Assembly: GCA_017560705.1 (NCBI GenBank)
Contig: JAFZEK010000208.1
Span: 1 to 6,489 of the forward strand
DNA length: 6,489 nucleotides
Reading direction: 5' to 3'
Source of the DNA: Bacteroidales bacterium
GTDB taxonomy: Bacteria; Bacteroidota; Bacteroidia; Bacteroidales; P3
A program made the position numbers and the translations under genes. Shown piece by piece: positions 1 through 6,270 of the stretch. The notes beneath the pieces were generated by a model that saw only the letters and a program-made list of their open reading frames with translations, did not search any database and was not told the DNA's origin. How positions within the stretch are numbered: position 1 is the first letter of the stretch; each line of letters begins with the position of its first letter.

Positions 1-719
1 AGAGGTAGTGTTATTTTTCTTTCTCTTATGTCGTTGCCGTATGTTTTCCCTGTATCCAAGTCCATGGAGTAGTCTAGGATGTCGTCTTGTATTTGGAAAG
101 CTATTCCTAGGCATTCGCCGAACTCAGCCATTCTTTGTTTTTCTTCGTCGTTGGCGTTGCCTACTATGGCTCCAATCTTACAACAAGCCGAAAACAAAAC
201 AGCGGTTTTCTTCTTCACTACATCATAATATGTCGAATCTGTTAGGTTGTATTCGCGAGCATTCTCTTGTTGTAGAAGTTCGCCTTCGCCCATCTCTTGA
301 GCCACTCGGCTCACTGTTTTTAGTATTTCTTTGTCGTCAATATCTATAAGCATATTGAGTACTCTGGCATATAGGTAGTCGCCAACAAGCACAGCTAGCT
401 TATTGCCCCAGATGCTATTCAGTGTTTGTTTACCTCTTCTCAATAACGACTCATCGACCACGTCGTCGTGGATAAGAGAGGTAATATGAAGTGTTTCTAT
501 AGCCAACGCTGCACGTATAGTCTTGTCCGATATTTTGCCAAATGCTCCTGAAATAAGCAATAACAAAATAGGACGCAACTGCTTGCCTCGGGTTTGACTA
601 ATATGCGACACCATAGAGTCCAGCAGTTTTATGCCACTGCTTGCCAAGTCATCAGATAGTCTATTAAATTCCTTTAGCGAATCTTCTATCGGTTTTATTA
701 TTTCTTCACGTGATGCCAT
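1..719 (-). CDS. Long-chain all-trans polyprenyl diphosphate synthase (3' end outside window)
   Basis: This enzyme of the isoprenyl diphosphate synthase family adds isopentenyl diphosphate units to an allylic primer, most likely to make the side chain of menaquinone. I translated it from the minus strand: 239 residues are visible from ATG at 719, and the frame is still open at the window edge. Family members are about 320 residues, so roughly the last quarter is missing. Motifs seen: GKQLRP (45-50, IPP binding); first Asp-rich motif DDVVD (85-89) followed by RR (94-95); KT at 171-172; second Asp-rich motif QDDILD (211-216); GND (228-230) and KITLP (235-239). The residues four and five before the first Asp-rich motif are Ser and Thr, not Phe or Tyr. 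In this family that favours a medium or long chain (C30-C40 class) over farnesyl diphosphate; this is inference. IspB/HepT-type is the likely subgroup. A good promoter lies just upstream. Confidence 0.93.
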   Translation of the reverse strand, partial: MASREEIIKPIEDSLKEFNRLSDDLASSGIKLLDSMVSHISQTRGKQLRPILLLLISGAFGKISDKTIRAALAIETLHITSLIHDDVVDESLLRRGKQTLNSIWGNKLAVLVGDYLYARVLNMLIDIDDKEILKTVSRVAQEMGEGELLQQENAREYNLTDSTYYDVVKKKTAVLFSACCKIGAIVGNANDEEKQRMAEFGECLGIAFQIQDDILDYSMDLDTGKTYGNDIRERKITLP

Positions 720-743
720 TATATATACTCATAAAATAATCTG

Positions 744-774
744 CAAAAATAAATCTTTATTGCATAATATCAAA
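744..774 (-). promoter_or_regulatory. Bacteroidota-type promoter of the polyprenyl synthase gene
   Basis: Read on the minus strand, TTTG (774-771) is followed by 19 nt and then TATTTTTG (751-744). This matches the Bacteroidota sigma-ABfr consensus TTTG-N17-23-TAnnTTTG exactly. Transcription would start near 737-740, giving a short AT-rich 5' UTR of about 20 nt before the ATG at 719. No Shine-Dalgarno is visible, which is common in this phylum. Confidence 0.62.
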
Positions 775-990
775 GCAAAAAGCACATACTTCCCAAAGTT
801 TTTTTAGGACGTATGTTGTATAAGGGTATTTATCAGTTGATTATGACGCAAGATAATAAGCAATTTTCAAGAGTTTTAACTGCTTACATTGGCTCTTATA
901 CTGCTTTGTATAGGCAATATTTGCTGCAAATTTCTTATTTTGGAACAAATTTTCCTTCTAAATAAATGCTTTATGTACCTACTCTATTAC
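775..990. other. Intergenic stretch with no recognised gene
   Basis: This is the rest of the 338-nt space between the prenyl synthase (start 719) and the PurF-like gene (stop 1058), apart from the promoter and the terminator listed separately. It is AT-rich. I see no tRNA, no convincing ribosome-binding site and no transposon end. A 40-codon open frame on the plus strand (843-965) is present but lacks support. A weak 6-bp inverted repeat (784-789 / 811-816) has a 21-nt loop and is probably chance. Confidence 0.5.
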
Positions 991-1041
991 CACAAAAAAA
1001 GATGAATATGTGCAAAGAAACACATACACATCTTTTTTGTG
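991..1041 (-). terminator. Hairpin terminator after the PurF-like gene
   Basis: The arms 991-1012 and 1021-1041 are complementary around an 8-nt loop (1013-1020). Next to the loop is a perfect 6-bp stem (1007-1012 / 1021-1026), then a 2-nt internal mismatch, then 4 bp followed by an A/T stretch of six pairs with one bulged A, and three closing pairs. On the minus strand the 3' arm contains a run of seven T, so the U-tract is part of the stem base. The hairpin begins 16 nt after the stop codon at 1058. The plus-strand side also has six T, so it could work in both directions. Confidence 0.6.
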
Positions 1042-1057
1042 AGAAGTAGATTTATGT

Positions 1058-2464
1058 CTATTCAAAGTAGCTAGAATTATCGAAGCAGTGTGTACATATT
1101 CTATCTTTCGGTAATCCTATAGCCTTAGATATTATTTCTAATGTATTAAACTTCAAAGAGTCTACACCTAGGTGCTTGCGTATTATTTCCACCATGTTGG
1201 CATATTCTTTTGATGTTTCATCTATGTATTTGTGTAGATTTTTGGTATTGTCGCCTTCTAGTTCTTTTATTACTCTGCGAGTAATGAGCTCCATCTCGTT
1301 TTTGGAAGCAGTAAAGTTCAAGAAGTTGCATCCGTATAGTATAGGAGGGCAGCTGATTCTTACATGCACTTCTTTGGCTCCGTATTCGTAAAGCATCTTT
1401 ACGTTGTCTTTTAGCTGAGTGCCTCTCACTATGGAGTCGTCGCAGAATATAGCACGCTTGCCTGTTAGCACTGCTTTGTTGGGTAGTAGCTTCATTTTGG
1501 CTACGTGTTCTCTCTCTTCTTGGCTTATAGGCATAAAGCTTCTGGACCATGTAGGGGTGTATTTTACCACTCCGCGTTGGTAGGGGATACCTTTTCCGGC
1601 GGCATAGCCTAGTGCCATACCTATACCCGAATCGGGGATGGCCGATACAAAGTCGGCTTCAACATCGTCGATAAGTCCCATTTCATATCCGCCGGTGTAG
1701 CGTACATGTTCGGAGTTTATTCCTTCGTAGTCTACGCAGGGGAATCCATAGTATACCCACAAGAATGAGCATATCTGCATTCTGTCGGCAGGTGCAAGAA
1801 GCTGTGTTAGTCCTAGTGGTGTTATCTTTACTATTTCGCCCGGTGCAACGAATTTTTCAGTTACGTAGCCAAGATTTATATAGCTATGGCTTTCAAGAGC
1901 TACAGCGTAGCCTTCGTCATTTTTACCAATAACGATAGGAGTACGGCCTAAGAAATCGCGTGCAGCAATGATGCCATCTTCAGTAAGTATAAGCATAGAG
2001 CACGACCCTTTTATCTTTTTGAATACGTTTTGTATTCCATCGACAAAGTCTTTGCCTTGTGTTATCATCAGAGCCACAAGCTCTGTAGGGTTAGTAACTC
2101 CCGAGCTCAGTTCTGTAAACTGTTGGTTTCTCTTTAAGCATTCCTGCTCTAGTTCGGCTACATTATTTATTTTTCCTACAGTGACAATGGCAAATCGTCC
2201 CAAGTGTGAATTTACAACGATAGGTTGAGAATCCGTATCGCTAATGACACCAACGCCAAATTGTCCTTTGAACTTACCCAAGTCATCGTTGAACTTGGTT
2301 CTGAAATAAGAATTTTGAATGTTGTGTATAGAGCGATGAAAAATACCTTCATCTATCGTAACCATGCCTCCTCTTTTAGTACCTAAATGTGAATGGTAAT
2401 CTGTTCCATAAAACAAATCAATGGAGCAAGAACGCTTGGAAACGACACCAAAAAAACCTCCCAT
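1058..2464 (-). CDS. PurF-like amidophosphoribosyltransferase paralogue without glutaminase nucleophile
   Basis: The 468 residues align end to end with PurF (glutamine PRPP amidotransferase, first step of purine synthesis): an N-terminal Ntn-hydrolase-like half (about 1-225) and a C-terminal phosphoribosyltransferase half (about 230-468). Retained: PDSG (277-280), Lys301 to Arg308 before SFMPISQEERE (309-319), and the PRPP loop DDSIVRGT (342-349). Cys232, Cys379, Cys457 and Cys460 match by eye the four [4Fe-4S] ligands of Bacillus subtilis PurF. Missing: PurF begins MC with Cys as nucleophile, but this protein begins MGGFFG. The HVRYST segment reads VISDTD (73-78), the HNGN segment reads VGKI (96-99), and SDTE reads NPTE (125-128). 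The start is fixed by the match of MGGFFG to MCGIVG. Inference: the protein cannot take ammonia from glutamine by the usual mechanism. It may use free ammonia, pair with another subunit, or have a regulatory or different phosphoribosyl role. The name purF should not be assigned without this warning. It is a single-gene unit with its own promoter and terminator. Confidence 0.88.
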   Translation of the reverse strand: MGGFFGVVSKRSCSIDLFYGTDYHSHLGTKRGGMVTIDEGIFHRSIHNIQNSYFRTKFNDDLGKFKGQFGVGVISDTDSQPIVVNSHLGRFAIVTVGKINNVAELEQECLKRNQQFTELSSGVTNPTELVALMITQGKDFVDGIQNVFKKIKGSCSMLILTEDGIIAARDFLGRTPIVIGKNDEGYAVALESHSYINLGYVTEKFVAPGEIVKITPLGLTQLLAPADRMQICSFLWVYYGFPCVDYEGINSEHVRYTGGYEMGLIDDVEADFVSAIPDSGIGMALGYAAGKGIPYQRGVVKYTPTWSRSFMPISQEEREHVAKMKLLPNKAVLTGKRAIFCDDSIVRGTQLKDNVKMLYEYGAKEVHVRISCPPILYGCNFLNFTASKNEMELITRRVIKELEGDNTKNLHKYIDETSKEYANMVEIIRKHLGVDSLKFNTLEIISKAIGLPKDRICTHCFDNSSYFE

Positions 2465-2515
2465 AATATTGTGTTTAAATATCTTGTATTATAATAGTCC
2501 GTATGTTTTCTTTTG

Positions 2516-2550
2516 CAAATGTACGAAATTTCTAGCAAATTGCCTACAAT
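2516..2550 (-). promoter_or_regulatory. Probable promoter of the PurF-like gene
   Basis: On the minus strand TACATTTG (2523-2516) matches the Bacteroidota -7 box TAnnTTTG exactly. The best -33 element is ATTG (2550-2547), one base off TTTG, at the upper spacing limit of 23 nt. A perfect TTTG also lies 12 nt upstream of the -7 box, which is too close. The predicted transcript would begin near 2509-2512, leaving a leader of about 45 nt before the ATG at 2464. The upstream edge touches the terminator of the preceding unit. Confidence 0.45.
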
Positions 2551-2551
2551 A

Positions 2552-2593
2552 AAAAAGAGGAAGAAAGATTTTTTGGTCTTTCTTCCTCTTTTT
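2552..2593 (-). terminator. Strong intrinsic terminator after the T9SS surface protein gene
   Basis: A perfect 17-bp stem (2552-2568 / 2577-2593) encloses an 8-nt loop (2569-2576). On the minus strand the 3' arm ends in CTCTTTTT and one more T follows, giving the U-tract of a Rho-independent terminator. It lies about 118 nt after the stop codon of the large gene and just before the promoter of the PurF-like gene, so it separates two transcription units. The T-run at the plus-strand end also makes bidirectional action possible. Confidence 0.8.
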
Positions 2594-2598
2594 CTATT

Positions 2599-2677
2599 CA
2601 GCAAAGGCTCTTTTGCTGTAAAGTTCTGTTGTCATTATTTGTGGCTTATGTGCCACAACTTTGCACCTAAGAGCCTT
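2599..2677 (-). other. Structured 3' region with alternative stems
   Basis: Several perfect inverted repeats lie between the stop codon at 2711 and the terminator. They are 2604-2612 with 2669-2677 (9 bp, outer), 2639-2645 with 2652-2658 (7 bp, 6-nt loop, inner), and 2599-2605 with 2612-2618 (7 bp, 6-nt loop). The last shares bases with the outer stem, so the two cannot form together. The outer and inner stems nest. It could be a 3' UTR fold that protects mRNA, a small RNA precursor, or an attenuator-like switch before the terminator at 2552-2593. I recognise no known riboswitch family. The pairings were found by eye, without energy calculation. Confidence 0.4.
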
Positions 2678-2710
2678 CGATTATTTCTGTCACTTCTCGT
2701 GTTTTATGAC

Positions 2711-5700
2711 TTATCTTAGTACTTCTATTACACCGTTGCGTTGGATGTTTCCTAAGTAGCCCTTACCAACAAATCTGAAGAAGTAAGTGCCTGATGGGCT
2801 GTTGTCGGCTGCCGGATCCCAGAAGTCATCTTCAGAAGAGATGTTTTCTTTGTGGTAAACTCTTTTACCCCATCTGTTGAAGATGGACAATTCATTAGTA
2901 GGATAGCCCAAACCATCAACAAGGTTCTTTATTTCAAATATGTCGTTTATGCCGTCGCCGTTAGGTGTTACAACGTTAGGGAATTGCAAGAAGTCGTTTA
3001 CTAGCACTATTGTTGTTTCGGTGGTGTCGGAACATGTGATGTAGTTACCACTAGGTGCTAAGTTTTGAGTCAATGCAATAAGCGATACATTGTATTCTCC
3101 TGCTATGCTTTGGTCGTCGAAAGCTCTGAAGGTGTAAAGTGGTTCAGCTTCTTTCAATGTTGTTACCGAATTTGGAAGGTCTTTATCGTATTGTATCTTC
3201 CAGAAGTACATATTATCGGAGTTGTTTGGCATTGTAAGGTTTATAAATTGCACCTCAGGATGAAGCACTGTAGGTGTTTCTGGTTCCCAAGTGAATTTTG
3301 CTTTAGGATTAGGATATACGGCTACAAAGTCGCTGTATTTTATAGAGTCTATACATCCTTTGTCTGATGTAGCATAGTAGTTGAAGTCGTATTTACCGGC
3401 ATAGTATATGTGTTTTGGACTAGCTTCGGTGGAAATATGTCCATCACCAAATTCCCATCTGTATTTTGTAGCTCCCACGGTTTTATTATCTATCGTTATT
3501 TCAAGAGGTTCACAACCTTCTATAAATGGTAGACCTGCTATGTCAAAGTTAGGAATTGGTTTTGGGGCCACGTTTACAAGTCTAGTGTCTCGATTCGTAC
3601 AACGCACTCCATCAAGGGTATTAACTACTTCCACTTCATAGTTGGTAGCATTACCACCAGCGTCAAGTGTCCAAATAGTTGATGTTGTTTCGTATGTTGG
3701 AGACCATGTGTAAGAGTAGTTGTTCTTGTAAGCTCTACCGTCGTCGGCGTTCAATAAGAATGATTCATCATCACACAATGCTGTGTCTGGACCAAGGTTT
3801 GGAAGTGGAGTCCACACTGTGGTTATACCTGTACATGTATCCCATTCGCAACCGAAAGAGTCAATAATTGTTACATTTAATAAGAAGAATCCTGAAGTAT
3901 CAGGCGAAGTTACTTTCGCAGTACTGCTACTTTGTGATTGAATTCTTACACCAGGTGTTCTTTCAGACCACAATACAGTGTCGATACCCACATTGTAAGT
4001 CCAGTCCGAAGTGTTGATATTACAAAGCTCCATAGCCCAGCTGAATACCCAGCCGTTATCAGAACCCCATGTGTCGCACACTTCAATTTCCCATCTTCCG
4101 TTCAAAGAACATCCTACCAAGCCGCTAAAGTCTGTAGATGGTTTGTAGAAACCTACTTTTTCAGCACGGTGACTAGAGTCGGTAGTGGAGAACGATTGTT
4201 GTCCGGGACCTGTTGTTGCTGTTCCAAGGTATCCAGGAGGTATAGTAGTTCCAAAATCATGAGTTACTTGAGTTGTATTGTTGGTACAATAGATAGCGTT
4301 AGCAATGTCGGCATCCATGTTGCCATTAGCATCCCAATATCCGTAGTCGGAGTTACTAGCCCAACAGTAGTTCCAGCCTACTCCAGGGTAGTTATATAAG
4401 GAGTCGCAATATGCACCACCACCTGTTCCATCGTAAGGACTGTGGTGATTGTTACCGCCGTATGGAAGACCGAAGAAGTTACCACCACCACCACCACCAG
4501 GATAACGAATTTCTCCTGTTACGTTGTCGACAGTTTGTACTGGTTTGTATTTCAATACTGCGGTGTTGCCTTCAGGACAGTTGATCTTTAACTCAATGTC
4601 ACCCATGAATTCGTGTTCCATATTTATACATACGGCACAAATATCGTTGGCAGATTGGATTCTTCTACCACTAGGGAACTCTGTAAATGTTACAGGAGAT
4701 TGGTAGCAGTTAACCTCGCAGTTAGGACCGTCAGGTACGAACGTACGAGTGTTGTTTTCTTTGGCTGCTTCTTTTATGAACTCGATAGGTTCAGTAATAA
4801 TTGTAGCGTCATTACCAGCCCCTACTTTAATAGTAGCATAAGAAGTGTTACATATTGTAGGCAAGTTAAATATAGTCTTAATAGGGTTCTTAGCAATACG
4901 CACACGTGCAGTAAGAGTCTTCCTCATCTGACATCCATTGGTGTCCAATGCATTGAGGAATAAGTCGTATCCTTGTACTGCTCTAAATAAGTGTTGTGCA
5001 GGGTTGGCTCCGGCTCTGGACAATGTGTCGCCATCTCCCCAGCTCCATCTGAACTTAATCAATTCATCCTCTTGGTGATAATACATGTCGTTTTGAGGAT
5101 ATTCCGTAACAACAGGTATTGAAACTCTATCGCCGAAACAGATGTCGAAAGCATGGAACCAAATTGTGTCAAAGCCTAAGAATGTGCCATTTGTGTCGGT
5201 AATGGAATCCAAGTCGTATGAGTAAGTTACTTTTTTAGGAATTTCTTCGCCGTCTACAATGCGGTAGAAGATGCTATCCCATTTCATTTCCATTGGTTGG
5301 CAAGGCTTAGTACAAATAAGGTTTAGCACGAATCCTGTAGCTGTATCACGAGCGTTGGATTTGAAACGTATTGTCAAGCTGTTACCGGTTGCGTAGAAAT
5401 TTTCGAACATAGCAGAGTTGCCTTCGCTACCTTTATACAATAGAGGCGAATTTGCGTTCGGTCCATCGTAGATAAAAAGAGTATCACCAGGCTTAATATC
5501 AAATTCGTCCACCATAACAGTCAATCTGTTAGGGTCTTGACATGCAGTATCTATAAAAGTTGCTCTTACATCTTCGCCGTTGCCGTAGCTGTTACCGTGG
5601 GCGTCAGAGTCTGTAAGACGTAGACCTACAGATGTCAAATACACCGTCTGACCTGCATAATCTGTAATCTTCTTTACTTCTTGGTTTTGTGCAAAAAGAG

Positions 5701-5752
5701 CGGAACTCGCACAAACTAAGAGTGTTGCTAGTAATGAGAAAATTTTCTTCAT
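2711..5752 (-). CDS. Large secreted multidomain surface protein with T9SS type B sorting domain
   Basis: The 1013 residues open with a Sec signal peptide (Lys2-Lys3, hydrophobic core 4-19, likely cleavage after Ala21). Cys14 is not in a lipobox because Val precedes it. Regions in order: CUB-like (about 25-147, with DTLFIYDGP at 90-98 and SLTIRF at 125-130); PKD-like around SWGDGD (237-242); proprotein-convertase P-domain-like, starting near HEFMGDIELKI (380-390) and resuming at GRWEIEVCDTWG (552-563) up to about 578, interrupted by a Gly/Tyr/Asn-rich insertion with GGGGGG at 419-424; Ig-like modules about 580-730; PKD around WEFGDGH (766-772); a further Ig/PKD-like module about 816-917; and the gliding-motility-associated C-terminal domain (920-1013) with FPNVVTPNGDGINDIFEI (924-941) and FNRWGKRVY (958-966). 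Type B domains direct T9SS export and retention or release at the outer membrane. The mature chain has 24 Cys, consistent with disulfides. There is no catalytic triad, so adhesion or matrix binding is more likely than proteolysis. The start is supported by a Shine-Dalgarno. It probably shares a transcript with the ORF 18 nt upstream. Confidence 0.92.
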   Translation of the reverse strand: MKKIFSLLATLLVCASSALFAQNQEVKKITDYAGQTVYLTSVGLRLTDSDAHGNSYGNGEDVRATFIDTACQDPNRLTVMVDEFDIKPGDTLFIYDGPNANSPLLYKGSEGNSAMFENFYATGNSLTIRFKSNARDTATGFVLNLICTKPCQPMEMKWDSIFYRIVDGEEIPKKVTYSYDLDSITDTNGTFLGFDTIWFHAFDICFGDRVSIPVVTEYPQNDMYYHQEDELIKFRWSWGDGDTLSRAGANPAQHLFRAVQGYDLFLNALDTNGCQMRKTLTARVRIAKNPIKTIFNLPTICNTSYATIKVGAGNDATIITEPIEFIKEAAKENNTRTFVPDGPNCEVNCYQSPVTFTEFPSGRRIQSANDICAVCINMEHEFMGDIELKINCPEGNTAVLKYKPVQTVDNVTGEIRYPGGGGGGNFFGLPYGGNNHHSPYDGTGGGAYCDSLYNYPGVGWNYCWASNSDYGYWDANGNMDADIANAIYCTNNTTQVTHDFGTTIPPGYLGTATTGPGQQSFSTTDSSHRAEKVGFYKPSTDFSGLVGCSLNGRWEIEVCDTWGSDNGWVFSWAMELCNINTSDWTYNVGIDTVLWSERTPGVRIQSQSSSTAKVTSPDTSGFFLLNVTIIDSFGCEWDTCTGITTVWTPLPNLGPDTALCDDESFLLNADDGRAYKNNYSYTWSPTYETTSTIWTLDAGGNATNYEVEVVNTLDGVRCTNRDTRLVNVAPKPIPNFDIAGLPFIEGCEPLEITIDNKTVGATKYRWEFGDGHISTEASPKHIYYAGKYDFNYYATSDKGCIDSIKYSDFVAVYPNPKAKFTWEPETPTVLHPEVQFINLTMPNNSDNMYFWKIQYDKDLPNSVTTLKEAEPLYTFRAFDDQSIAGEYNVSLIALTQNLAPSGNYITCSDTTETTIVLVNDFLQFPNVVTPNGDGINDIFEIKNLVDGLGYPTNELSIFNRWGKRVYHKENISSEDDFWDPAADNSPSGTYFFRFVGKGYLGNIQRNGVIEVLR
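4481..4498 (-). repeat. (GGT)6 trinucleotide repeat encoding Gly6
   Basis: Six perfect ACC units on the plus strand (GGT on the coding strand) encode Gly419-Gly424 in the Gly-rich insertion of the P-domain-like region. All six codons are identical, which suggests replication slippage. Because the unit is three bases, changes in copy number would alter loop length and keep the frame. Confidence 0.85.
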
Positions 5753-5761
5753 CTTGTTACT

Positions 5762-5766
5762 CTCCT
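5762..5766 (-). promoter_or_regulatory. Shine-Dalgarno for the T9SS surface protein
   Basis: AGGAG on the minus strand ends 9 nt before the ATG at 5752, inside the 18-nt gap after the upstream ORF. It confirms the chosen start. A clear Shine-Dalgarno is not seen at the other starts in this window and suggests strong translation, or translation that does not depend on the upstream ORF. Confidence 0.7.
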
Positions 5767-5770
5767 ATAT

Positions 5771-6184
5771 TTACTTGTTTTTATTACATTTGTTTACAGC
5801 ATTGTTGCTTCCGCTATTGTTTAGCATTTCTACTACAATGTTGTTGATGTCTTTTTCGGTACGTAAGACCAAATATCTGTTCACCGGGTCCGAAGTTTCA
5901 AAGTAAACTTCTTGATTCCAATGACGATAACGATAGGTGTCGAAGTTGTAAGCAAAAACACTGAAAGTATCCAAATTGATTTCTACCGATTGGGATAGGT
6001 TTTCATTGGTGCGTTTGTTTACTACTGCCGAAATTTGATATACTATCGCATTGGCTGGCAATGTATTGGTCTTGTAAAATGATGCCTGTGCAACTTTGCA
6101 GTAGTAGTCCAATTTATCCTGCTGGGGCGGTCGCCCGTAGGGCGAGCCCCCGAGCTTGGGCAGTTTTCGCAAAAAAACTGCCAT
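5771..6184 (-). CDS. Hypothetical protein, start uncertain, possibly 5'-truncated
   Basis: I do not recognise a family. From ATG at 6184 it has 137 residues. The frame stays open up to a TTG at 6319, where a TGA stops it, with another ATG at 6265. None of these starts has a good ribosome-binding site. TTG at 6112 has AGGA 4 nt upstream and falls exactly where composition becomes normal. From residue 23 onward the protein looks real: alternating hydrophobic and polar residues typical of beta strands, an aromatic-rich stretch (76-95, with AYNFDTYRYRHW), RYLVLRTEKD (103-112), then an Asn/Lys-rich tail (122-137). The first 22 residues are encoded by a GC-rich hairpin segment and look like chance translation. 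No signal peptide is visible with any start, which is odd next to an exported protein. Either the native N-terminus was replaced by a repeat, or translation begins near 6112. It precedes the T9SS gene by 18 nt, so co-transcription is likely. Confidence 0.55.
   Translation of the reverse strand: MAVFLRKLPKLGGSPYGRPPQQDKLDYYCKVAQASFYKTNTLPANAIVYQISAVVNKRTNENLSQSVEINLDTFSVFAYNFDTYRYRHWNQEVYFETSDPVNRYLVLRTEKDINNIVVEMLNNSGSNNAVNKCNKNK
6125..6151. repeat. GC-rich imperfect palindrome
   Basis: TCGCCC (6131-6136) and GGGCGA (6140-6145) form a 6-bp stem around a GTA loop. Flanking G-runs (6125-6127, 6129-6130) pair with the C-run at 6147-6151 through two single-base bulges, giving about 11 pairs. The surrounding 60 nt (6121-6180) is 65% G+C, far above the neighbouring genes. 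It could be an RNA hairpin in a leader or half of a dispersed repetitive palindrome. Confidence 0.55.
6159..6182. repeat. Perfect 9-bp hairpin
   Basis: GGCAGTTTT (6159-6167) pairs exactly with AAAACTGCC (6174-6182) across a 6-nt loop. It lies 7 nt from the GC-rich palindrome and just inside the ATG at 6184, so if that ATG were used the start would be partly sequestered. No T-run follows on the minus strand, so it is unlikely to be a terminator for the downstream genes. Confidence 0.55.
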
Positions 6185-6194
6185 TAAGTGAACA

Positions 6195-6207
6195 ATAAAT
6201 GATTTAT
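6195..6207. repeat. 13-bp dyad, ATAAAT/ATTTAT
   Basis: Two perfect 6-bp arms sit around one central base. The size and symmetry suit a dimeric DNA-binding protein, but AT-rich dyads arise often by chance, and nothing else ties it to regulation apart from its place upstream of the two-gene unit. Confidence 0.25.
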
Positions 6208-6243
6208 CTCCCGCATACCGCACGGCTCCCTCGCGCGCGCGTA

Positions 6244-6265
6244 ATGCACGGTCGCTAACGTGCAT
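6244..6265. repeat. 7-bp hairpin next to a (CG)5 run
   Basis: ATGCACG (6244-6250) pairs with CGTGCAT (6259-6265) around an 8-nt loop. Beside it, 6232-6241 is an alternating CG run of ten bases, which can form Z-DNA and is unusual in an AT-rich genome. Read on the minus strand, the hairpin begins 5 nt after the -7-like box at 6271-6278, so it would sit at the very 5' end of a transcript made from there. Confidence 0.45.
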
Positions 6266-6270
6266 AAAAA

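Noticed and set aside
8..349. 113-codon ORF on the plus strand
   Set aside because: It lies wholly opposite the polyprenyl synthase gene, whose motifs (DDVVD, QDDILD, GKQLRP) are unmistakable.
843..965. 40-codon ORF on the plus strand (MTQDNKQFSR...) ending upstream of the hairpin at 991-1041
   Set aside because: No ribosome-binding site or Bacteroidota promoter is visible, the length is within chance for this AT-rich gap, and the product shows no recognisable feature.
1218..1550. 110-codon minus-strand ORF rich in Arg, Gln and Ser
   Set aside because: Out-of-frame shadow of the PurF-like gene, with biased composition typical of frame-shifted translation.
3938..4399. 153-codon ORF on the plus strand within the large gene
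   Set aside because: Antisense shadow of the T9SS surface protein; the minus-strand frame has clear domains and a signal peptide.
5711..5752. Cys14 of the large protein as a lipoprotein attachment site
   Set aside because: Val precedes the Cys where a lipobox needs Gly, Ala or Ser, and a better signal peptidase I site (ALFA, then Gln22) follows.
6211..6240. Resemblance of the minus-strand GAGCCGTGCGGTATGCGG to group II intron domain V
   Set aside because: Only the first bases resemble domain V. The matching 3' strand and the GAAA tetraloop are absent, and no reverse transcriptase is in the window.
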